The notes beneath the pieces were generated by a model that worked only from the letters and a program-made list of their open reading frames with translations, made no database searches and had not been told where the DNA came from. From Anoxynatronum sp033549305 (GTDB lineage: Bacteria > Bacillota > Clostridia > Peptostreptococcales > Tindalliaceae): 6,666 nucleotides of DNA. The stretch covers positions 1 to 6,666 of the forward strand of contig JAWSUV010000141.1 in NCBI GenBank assembly GCA_033549305.1. Reading direction: 5' to 3'. Below, piece after piece: positions 1 through 3,487 of the stretch (positions are counted from its first letter, which is position 1; each line of letters begins with the position of its first letter). Both the position numbers and the translations under genes were made by a program.

Positions 1-173
1 ATGAGCTGGCCGCGGCGGACGGTGACGGTGCGGTTGTTCATGGGGAGGGTGTTGTCTTCGTGGTTGGCCCGCAGGAGGAGATCGATCCAGGCCTGGGCGG
101 GGCTGAAGGGTTTTTCCTCCCACAGCCAGTGCTGCCGGAGGGGGCGGTGAAGTTTGATGTAGCCCCAGGTCAT
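1..173 (-). CDS. Phage replisome organiser / DnaD-like replication protein, N-terminal part (runs off left edge)
   Basis: Only the first 57 codons are in the window. The translation starts MTWGYIKLHRPLRQHW, continues through EEKPFSPAQAWIDLLLRANH, and ends near NRTVTVRRGQL. The pattern GYIKLHR - W - PFS.AQAWIDLLL.ANH - V.RGQ is the familiar N-terminus of phage replisome-organiser and DnaD/helix-turn-helix replication proteins of Firmicutes phages. These bind origin DNA and help load the replicative helicase, with a winged helix following the RGQ segment. That winged helix and any DnaD C-domain lie outside the window. The ATG at 171-173 follows a good AAGGAG site (182-187) at 8-nt spacing. The upstream gene's TAA (187-189) overlaps this ribosome site, so the two genes are probably cotranscribed and may be translationally coupled. 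The family call rests on pattern recognition of a short piece. Confidence 0.72.
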   Translation of the reverse strand, partial: MTWGYIKLHRPLRQHWLWEEKPFSPAQAWIDLLLRANHEDNTLPMNNRTVTVRRGQL

Positions 174-186
174 GGCGGACGCTCCT

Positions 187-555
187 TTAGGGGGTGGGCG
201 AGTTAGTGTGGGCGGTAACGAAGTGAAGCCTGTGATGAATGGTATCGATGGAATCTTCATGCAGGTAGTGTGTGATTATGTCTTCGAGATTTTTGCCGAA
301 TCGGGCGGCCAGGTGTGTCATTTGGAGATCGTTGAAAAGGATATTGTGGTGCATCCGCTTGCTGAAGCTCGATGGGCTCAGGTTGATCATGCCGGCGATC
401 TGGTTGAAATAGAGCCATTGATCCCTGGGCTGCAGCCGGGAGTTGGCCACGAGGTCTTCAAGCCATGTGGTGAATGCCTCGTGGCGGATTGTTTCCATTT
501 CTTTTTTTTGGTGCTCCAGTTCTCTTAAGAGTGCTTCATTAATCGGTTTTTTCAT
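187..555 (-). CDS. Small helix-turn-helix-like phage protein, 122 aa
   Basis: This 122-aa protein is not assigned to a named family. Residues 8-30 form a charged helix rich in Glu, Lys and His. Residues 46-80 (WLYFNQIAGMINLSPSSFSK and onward) look like an XRE/Cro-type helix-turn-helix: a first helix, then INLSPSSFSKRM as turn plus recognition helix, then a third helix DLQMTHLAARFGK. The tail (100-122) is His-rich and probably disordered. The open frame extends upstream to 771, but the ATG at 555 is chosen because AAGGAG (563-568) sits 7 nt before it and the upstream residues have no protein-like character. It lies between another putative DNA-binding protein and a replication protein, which suggests a phage-like regulator or replication accessory factor. 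Whether it represses or assists replication cannot be told. Confidence 0.72.
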   Translation of the reverse strand: MKKPINEALLRELEHQKKEMETIRHEAFTTWLEDLVANSRLQPRDQWLYFNQIAGMINLSPSSFSKRMHHNILFNDLQMTHLAARFGKNLEDIITHYLHEDSIDTIHHRLHFVTAHTNSPTP

Positions 556-582
556 GGTTTCGCTCCTTTTTGTGATTTTATT

Positions 583-594
583 GACAAAGTTGTC
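583..594. promoter_or_regulatory. Short palindrome upstream of the 122-aa gene, candidate operator
   Basis: GACAA-AG-TTGTC is a 12-bp inverted repeat with 5-bp arms. It lies 28 nt upstream of the ATG at 555, in the 74-nt gap between the two small putative DNA-binding genes. Size and position suit an autoregulatory operator, but arms this short arise by chance fairly often. Confidence 0.25.
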
Positions 595-629
595 TACGAA
601 AGAACGGTGGTTTTGATTCCCTAACGTGA

Positions 630-965
630 TTATTTTACGAGGTTTATGCGGCCTTTTCGCATGAGGTGCATGGCCAGGAGGGCGGTTTCGTCGCGAGCGT
701 CGCATGAAGAAAGCATGGGCCGCAGCCGTGCGGCAATGTCCGGCAGGGGGATGCCCTGATTCCAGAGGCATATGAAACGGCGGATCTCATCGTGAGTCCA
801 TCCGAAATCGAGATCATCCAGTATGATGATGAGGCAGTGATGAAGGGTGGCACGCTTGGTATCGTGCATCACCCGAAGGCGGTAGCGTTCTGACCGGGAC
901 GCCTTGTCCGCGGCGGGCGAGTGAGGCAGCAGAATGTTGCCGGGAGTGGTGCGCGGGGGAATCAT
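630..965 (-). CDS. Putative DNA-binding protein, 111 aa (first gene of leftward module)
   Basis: This 111-aa protein is of unrecognised family. Residues 1-45 are basic and probably flexible. Residues 54-106 (FGWTHDEIRRFICLWNQGIP and onward to LMRKGRI) match the general shape of small SANT/helix-turn-helix domains: a tryptophan at the start of helix 1, W..G......IA..L at helix 2, and a last helix ending in RKGRI. In similar phage and Bacillus proteins this last helix is followed by a short wing. The start at 965 is supported by AAGGAGGT (977-984), 12-13 nt upstream. A much longer open frame reaches 1589 but runs antisense to the M15 peptidase gene and is not credible. The gene is first in a leftward set with a second HTH-like protein and a replication protein, and sits next to repeated operator-like motifs, so a regulatory role is plausible. 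Function is not established. Confidence 0.68.
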   Translation of the reverse strand: MIPPRTTPGNILLPHSPAADKASRSERYRLRVMHDTKRATLHHCLIIILDDLDFGWTHDEIRRFICLWNQGIPLPDIAARLRPMLSSCDARDETALLAMHLMRKGRINLVK

Positions 966-1016
966 GAAAAGGGATGACCTCCTTGAGCGATGGAATGGAA
1001 GAGTTGTCTCATGAAT

Positions 1017-1025
1017 ATTGTACCA
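1017..1025 (-). promoter_or_regulatory. Extended -10 promoter element for the leftward HTH/replication module
   Basis: The minus strand reads TGG-TACAAT here: a TG-N extended -10 with 5 of 6 matches to TATAAT. No good -35 stands at normal spacing; a TTGATC lies 21 nt upstream, which is too far. Extended -10 promoters often dispense with a -35. A start near 1010 would leave a leader of about 45 nt before the ATG at 965. Confidence 0.45.
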
Positions 1026-1048
1026 AAGGGTATGGCCATAACCGATCA

Positions 1049-1125
1049 AATTTCCGCAAAAGAAATTCGGTAAAAAAAGGTGCTTCGTGGAAATAATTCG
1101 GCAAAATATTTGTGGATCGGGCAAA
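1049..1125. promoter_or_regulatory. Repeated TTCSGYAAAA motif, candidate operator cluster
   Basis: On the plus strand the motif appears as TTCCGCAAAA (1052-1061), TTCGGTAAAA (1066-1075) and TTCGGCAAAA (1097-1106), plus a degenerate TCGGGCAAA (1117-1125). The second and third copies are 31 nt apart, about three helical turns. The first two copies also fall within an inverted repeat, AATTTC-N7-GAAATT (1049-1067). The cluster lies just upstream of the minus-strand extended -10 and overlaps the weak plus-strand promoter, so a bound protein could control both directions. One of the adjacent HTH proteins is the natural candidate, which is inference. Confidence 0.45.
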
Positions 1126-1138
1126 CGGGGTTTATGCT
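1110..1138 (+). promoter_or_regulatory. Weak sigma-A-like promoter candidate for the M15 gene
   Basis: TTGTGG (1110-1115) and TATGCT (1133-1138) are separated by 17 nt. The -35 matches TTGACA only in its TTG and the -10 matches TATAAT at 4 of 6 positions. Its last motif copy (1117-1125) lies in the spacer, a typical repressor position. The implied leader is about 125 nt. The match is weak. Confidence 0.25.
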
Positions 1139-1271
1139 GTTGGCAGGAAGGTGAACAAAGGTTCGTGCGGGTGGGGTGGACGGCGGCGGGGGGATGAGCA
1201 TCGTAAGATGCAATTAAAAACTGAAAGGGAGAGACCTTAACAGAATACACCCCTGAAGGGAGCGTGAGCGC

Positions 1272-1628
1272 TTGAACGATATTTGGATCAGCAGCAACTT
1301 CCGGCTGAAAGAATTTGAATGCAACGACGGTAGCCACCAGGTGGCGCTGACGAAGGCGCTGCTGGAGAAGCTGCAGCGGCTGCGGGAGCTGGCGGAGGCG
1401 CCGGTGGTGGTGACCTCCGGCTACCGGAATGCCAGCCACAATGCCCGGGTGGGCGGCAGCCCCACCAGCCGGCACCTTAGCGGCGAGGCGGCGGACATCC
1501 GGATTCCCGGCCTCCACCCGGACGAGGTGGCCCAGCTGGCGGTGGCGGCGGGGTTCACCGGCATCGGGATCTACGCCGGCTTCACCCACGTGGATGTGCG
1601 CCCGGTGCCGGCACGGTGGCGGGGGTGA
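1272..1628 (+). CDS. M15-family zinc D,D-carboxypeptidase / endolysin-like peptidase, 118 aa
   Basis: This is a compact peptidase of the M15 (D-Ala-D-Ala carboxypeptidase / phage endolysin) superfamily, predicted to cut peptidoglycan stem or cross-link peptides. Visible hallmarks are the opening SSNFRLKEFECNDG, the SGYR motif (49-52), HNARVGG.P.S (56-66), and the zinc motif SRHLSGEAAD with H68 and D75. The third ligand, H106, lies in THVDVR and is followed by D108. The length of about 118 aa matches the stand-alone catalytic domain; there is no signal peptide or wall-binding repeat. The TTG at 1272 is the only usable start: an in-frame TGA lies at 1254-1256 and no ATG or GTG follows it before the conserved N-terminus. 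AAGGGA (1256-1261) is 10 nt upstream. Lacking a signal peptide, it would need a holin-like route or cell lysis to reach the wall, as endolysins do. Confidence 0.88.
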   Translation: MNDIWISSNFRLKEFECNDGSHQVALTKALLEKLQRLRELAEAPVVVTSGYRNASHNARVGGSPTSRHLSGEAADIRIPGLHPDEVAQLAVAAGFTGIGIYAGFTHVDVRPVPARWRG

Positions 1629-1640
1629 CGCGCCATAAAG

Positions 1641-1753
1641 GGCGAAACAGGGGGACAGGCCCCTGGACTCATGGGAGGCTGAGTCAAGGGGACAGTCCCC
1701 GCAGTTTCGCCGGCTCCCTCTTGAGGCCGGGGTTCCGTCCCCGCAGTTTCGCC
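1641..1753. repeat. GC-rich palindromic REP-like element with a duplicated right arm
   Basis: Outer arms GGCGAAACAGGGGGAC (1641-1656) and GTCCCCGCAGTTTCGCC (1695-1711) are imperfect inverted copies. Inside are CAGGGG/CCCCTG (1648-1653, 1660-1665), GACTCA/TGAGTC (1666-1671, 1680-1685) and GGGGAC-A-GTCCCC (1688-1700). The 17-bp right arm is repeated exactly at 1737-1753, which makes a second half-element. The GGGGACAGG core and nested hairpins resemble the REP-type palindromes of Firmicutes linked to RAYT (Y1/HUH) transposases. The element fills most of the gap between the M15 gene and the 161-aa gene, and its transcript could fold and attenuate read-through. It is related to the elements at 2989-3062 and 3109-3176. 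Confidence 0.7.
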
Positions 1754-1828
1754 CCTCTCCACAATTTCACCGTGCTGCACGACGAGTCTCACGTGAACAA
1801 AAACACTTGAACAGGAGGCTGATCACAC

Positions 1829-2314
1829 ATGCCCATGACCAACATCATTGCGAAGGTGAAGAAAATTGACATTGCCAACCGGGTGCTGGGGGAGGACTGG
1901 AAACAGACCATCACCCTGACGCTCGGGGAGATTGAGCTGAAGAACGAGAACCTGATTGCCATCCGCCAGTTTCGGCCCAACGAGGAGGTGCTGGTGAACC
2001 TGAAGAGTCTGCAGCTGTCCCTGGGAGATCTGCCGGCGGAGCAGAAAGGGGTGTTTCTGGAGCGGGACACGGATGTGACGCCGGCGCCGGAGGACCGGAC
2101 GGGGCAGGGCAGGGAATTTTGTCCGGGAAAGACGCCAGGAGCCGGCCTGGAGCAGAACGGGATGGGAAATGCCGGGAAGGCGGAAGATGCTGCGGCGGAT
2201 TATGATCTCTCGGCACCGGTGGTCTGTGAGGGCAGCCCCATTGAGGTGACGGTGTTTGAGGAGGGTGAGGATGATGTGGACCCGGCGAGCATTGTGAAGA
2301 GTTATACGTTTTAG
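1829..2314 (+). CDS. Hypothetical protein, 161 aa, unrecognised
   Basis: I do not recognise this protein. The N-terminal part (about 4-77) alternates hydrophobic and charged residues in short beta-like runs (NIIAKVKKIDIANRVL, QTITLTLGEIEL, EEVLVNLKSLQLSL), suggesting a small beta-barrel or OB-like fold. Residues 80-128 are a Gly/Pro/Glu-rich, probably disordered linker with one Cys (98). The C-terminus (129-161) is acidic and beta-like (PIEVTVFEEGEDDVDPASIV) and ends KSYTF. There is no signal peptide or membrane segment. AGGAGG (1813-1818) sits 10 nt before the ATG at 1829, so this start is preferred to the in-frame ATG six bases later. It lies between the M15 peptidase and the DUF1659 gene, all on the plus strand. 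A phage-like structural or wall-associated role is conceivable but has no direct support. Confidence 0.8.
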   Translation: MPMTNIIAKVKKIDIANRVLGEDWKQTITLTLGEIELKNENLIAIRQFRPNEEVLVNLKSLQLSLGDLPAEQKGVFLERDTDVTPAPEDRTGQGREFCPGKTPGAGLEQNGMGNAGKAEDAAADYDLSAPVVCEGSPIEVTVFEEGEDDVDPASIVKSYTF

Positions 2315-2373
2315 AACGGCGGAGGCAGCATGGTACGGCGCGGTGACAGGGATAAATTGAAATGAAGCAAATG

Positions 2374-2405
2374 CACTATAAAGTGTCACTGAAACGGACA
2401 GTTTC
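2374..2405 (+). promoter_or_regulatory. Adjacent inverted repeats upstream of the DUF1659 gene
   Basis: CACT-ATAA-AGTG (2374-2385) is followed by GAAAC-GGACA-GTTTC (2391-2405), in the 154-nt gap before the DUF1659 gene. The first contains TATAAA (2377-2382), a possible -10, and a TTGAAA lies upstream, but the 14-nt spacer is too short for a good sigma-A promoter. The region probably holds the promoter of the DUF1659-DUF2922 pair, with palindromes that could bind a regulator. This is weak evidence. Confidence 0.25.
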
Positions 2406-2468
2406 GTTAGCAGGTAAAAATGTGTGCAGGCAGTACTTAAAAAAGAAAACATGAAGGGGGGTGAACAA

Positions 2469-2687
2469 ATGACGGAACGGATGAACGAGACCTGCCAGAT
2501 GCAGCTGCGGTTTATCAACGCCATCGTGGACGGCCGGGAGCAGCTGGTGTCGCGGACTTTCAGCGGCGTGAAGCTGACGGCCACGGACGATAACCTGCTG
2601 CTGGCGGCGTACCAGCTGGCGATGCTTCAGATCAAGACGCTGAAGCATGTGAACCGGGTGGACCGGGCGGAGCTGGTGGAGGCGTAG
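2469..2687 (+). CDS. DUF1659 family protein, 72 aa
   Basis: This small soluble protein belongs to the DUF1659 family, which is common in Bacilli and Clostridia and has no known function. The match rests on length (about 70-75 aa) and on the family's typical pattern: QLRFINAIVDGREQLVSRTF, then the S.V...ATDDNL..AA..LA.LQ segment (32-54), and the characteristic end R.ELVEA (67-72). The frame is open from a GTG at 2424, but the ATG at 2469 is chosen because AAGGGGGGTG (2454-2463) precedes it at normal spacing and the resulting length fits the family. It is followed after 37 nt by the DUF2922 gene, with which DUF1659 usually pairs. The consistent pairing points to a joint function, possibly as a heteromer, but this is inference. 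Confidence 0.88.
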   Translation: MTERMNETCQMQLRFINAIVDGREQLVSRTFSGVKLTATDDNLLLAAYQLAMLQIKTLKHVNRVDRAELVEA

Positions 2688-2724
2688 GGGTGAAAAACAA
2701 ATCGAAGGAAAGGAGGTTAGCTGA

Positions 2725-2943
2725 GTGACGAAGCGGATGGAACTGATTTTCATGAACGCCGACGGCAAGACGGTGCGGATTTCCCTGCCGAATGCCAATG
2801 AGGCGCTGGAAAGCACGGAGATCAAGGGCGTTATGGATGAGATCATCACCCTGGGTGTGTTTGCGCCGGGCGGGTTTGATCTGACGCAGGCGGTGGGTGC
2901 GCGGATCGTGACCACGGATGTGGTGGATTATGATTTTGCGTAG
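2725..2943 (+). CDS. DUF2922 family protein, 72 aa
   Basis: This small protein belongs to the DUF2922 family of Firmicutes, function unknown. The visible signature is RMELIFMNADGKTVRISLPN (4-23), the helix with EI.GVMDEII (32-41), a VFAPGGFDL segment (45-53) and the end GARIVTTDVVDYDFA. This reads as a beta-hairpin, helix and beta-strand arrangement. The start is the GTG at 2725, preceded by a near-ideal AAAGGAGGT (2709-2717). The ATG four codons later is less well spaced. It directly follows the DUF1659 gene, and the YvrJ gene comes 323 nt later, so the usual DUF1659-DUF2922-YvrJ order is kept despite two palindromic elements lodged before YvrJ. Confidence 0.88.
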   Translation: MTKRMELIFMNADGKTVRISLPNANEALESTEIKGVMDEIITLGVFAPGGFDLTQAVGARIVTTDVVDYDFA

Positions 2944-2988
2944 AGTAGTGAATGAGTAAGGCATCACAGTGAACAGTTGACATATATT

Positions 2989-3062
2989 GGCATCACAGTG
3001 GGGACGGAGGATCAGTGACCCGAAAACAGGGTCACAGCTTCCTGCCGTCCCCCAGTGACGCC
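2989..3062. repeat. REP-like palindromic element (GGGGACGG core)
   Basis: The left arm (2989-3011, beginning GGCATCACAGTGGGGACGG) and the right arm (3040-3062, beginning TCCTGCCGTCCCCCAGTG) are imperfect inverted copies over about 23 bp. At the tip is a perfect 7-bp stem, GTGACCC-GAAAACA-GGGTCAC (3015-3035). The first 12 bp of the left arm also occur exactly at 2960-2971, so one end of the element is duplicated outside it, as in the 1641-1753 element. The GGGGACGG core is typical of RAYT-associated palindromes in Clostridia. Confidence 0.7.
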
Positions 3063-3108
3063 TGATTCAGACATGCGGGCGGGCGTTGTGCCTGCTCGCT
3101 TTTTAAGG

Positions 3109-3176
3109 CTGAAGCAAGGGGACAGGTCTCCTGTCTCGAAAAATATGAGCCAGGAGTTCTGTCCCCGTTGCTTCAG
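3109..3176. repeat. REP-like palindromic element (GGGGACAGG core)
   Basis: The arms CTGAAGCAAGGGGACAG (3109-3125) and CTGTCCCCGTTGCTTCAG (3159-3176) are inverted copies differing by one inserted base. Nested within are CTCCTG (3128-3133) and CAGGAG (3151-3156), around a short AT-rich loop. It shares the GGGGACAG core with the element at 1641-1711 and lies 46 bp from the element at 2989-3062. As RNA it would form a long hairpin upstream of YvrJ. No T-run follows, so it is not a standard terminator. Confidence 0.75.
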
Positions 3177-3266
3177 TGGCGCAACCATGAAGGTGAACAG
3201 TAGTTGAATAATCAATAAACCGACTGGGCGCCCTGTTTATAGGACAGGATTCATAGCGGAAGGGAG

Positions 3267-3431
3267 GTGAAGAAAATCAACGAGCTGTTAACGCCGGTGG
3301 CGAATGTGGGGTTTCCCATTGTGCTGTCGATTTATCTATTGGTGCGGCTGGAGGGCAAGATTGAGGGCCTGTCGGACAGTGTGCATGAACTGGCGAAGAG
3401 TATTACGGGATTGGGGAAGGGGCAGGGGTGA
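3267..3431 (+). CDS. YvrJ family single-pass membrane micro-protein
   Basis: This 54-aa protein (51 aa if it starts at the internal Ile codon) carries the YvrJ-family pattern NELLTPVANVGFPIVLSIYL followed by LVRLEGKIEGLSDSVHELAK. There is one hydrophobic segment (about 11-28) with the family's GFPI motif, then an amphipathic, charged helix (about 29-48). The function of YvrJ is unknown; its topology resembles small holin-like proteins such as BhlA/UviB, which is only an analogy. The GTG at 3267 is the only standard start after the in-frame TAG at 3240-3242, but it overlaps the best ribosome site, GGGAGG (3262-3267). An ATC at 3276-3278 lies 8 nt after that site and aligns with the usual initial Met of the family. 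The GTG is reported as the conventional choice. The gene is third in the DUF1659-DUF2922-YvrJ set. Confidence 0.82.
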   Translation: MKKINELLTPVANVGFPIVLSIYLLVRLEGKIEGLSDSVHELAKSITGLGKGQG

Positions 3432-3436
3432 CGGAA

Positions 3437-3483
3437 AACACCTCCAGACTGTCCGGATTATTTCCGGAAGTGCTGGAGGTGTT
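3437..3483. terminator. Bidirectional hairpin between convergent YvrJ and M28 genes
   Basis: AACACCTCCAG (3437-3447) and CTGGAGGTGTT (3473-3483) form a perfect 11-bp stem, with an inner TCCGGA/TCCGGA pair (3452-3457, 3463-3468). It starts 6 nt after the YvrJ stop and ends 5 nt from the M28 stop, exactly where a shared terminator is expected. The minus-strand exit reads TTTTCC and the plus-strand exit GTTGTTAC, so both T-runs are poor and efficiency is uncertain. Confidence 0.65.
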
Positions 3484-3487
3484 GTTG

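Larger units (their letters stand above)
966..1271. other. Divergent intergenic control region between leftward HTH genes and rightward M15 gene
   Basis: This 306-nt stretch has no credible gene. From left to right it holds the Shine-Dalgarno of the 111-aa gene (977-984), an extended -10 on the minus strand (1017-1025) and a cluster of TTCSGYAAAA motifs (1049-1125). A weak plus-strand promoter candidate follows (1110-1138), then a G-rich stretch (1166-1193) and a small GNRA-type hairpin (GCATC-GTAA-GATGC, 1198-1211). The AAGGGA ribosome site for the M15 gene is at 1256-1261. The AT-rich part (1010-1110) contrasts with the GC-rich genes on both sides, as expected of a control region. Confidence 0.6.
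2944..3266. other. Gene-poor spacer holding two REP-like palindromes
   Basis: These 323 nt between the DUF2922 and YvrJ genes have no credible coding region. They hold a 12-bp direct repeat GGCATCACAGTG (2960-2971 and 2989-3000), a palindrome at 2989-3062, a second palindrome at 3109-3176, and an AT-rich stretch (3195-3250) leading into the YvrJ ribosome site. In this family of loci the three small genes are normally close together, so the spacer looks enlarged by the elements. Confidence 0.6.

Noticed and set aside
172..528. Plus-strand open frame of 118 codons
   Set aside because: It is antisense to the 122-aa HTH-like gene and starts opposite the replication gene's own start; there is no supporting motif.
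966..1589. Upstream extension of the 111-aa minus-strand frame to 1589
   Set aside because: It would run antisense across the M15 peptidase and the AT-rich control region; the strong AAGGAGGT before 965 marks the real start.
1616..1810. Plus-strand 64-codon frame after the M15 gene
   Set aside because: It is made almost entirely of palindromic repeat sequence and has no ribosome site.
1823..2584. Minus-strand open frame of 253 codons
   Set aside because: It is antisense to the 161-aa and DUF1659 genes, both of which have good ribosome sites; the translation looks random and is rich in Arg, His, Pro and Ser.
2977..2982. TTGACA on the plus strand as a -35 for YvrJ
   Set aside because: At 16-18 nt downstream there is only GC-rich palindrome sequence, with no -10-like hexamer.
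1641..3176. CRISPR array, suggested by repeated GGGGAC blocks
   Set aside because: The repeats are few, inverted, of unequal length and irregularly spaced, with no unique equal-length spacers.
3012..3215. Minus-strand 67-codon frame in the DUF2922-YvrJ spacer
   Set aside because: It spans both palindromic elements; its sequence is explained by the repeats.
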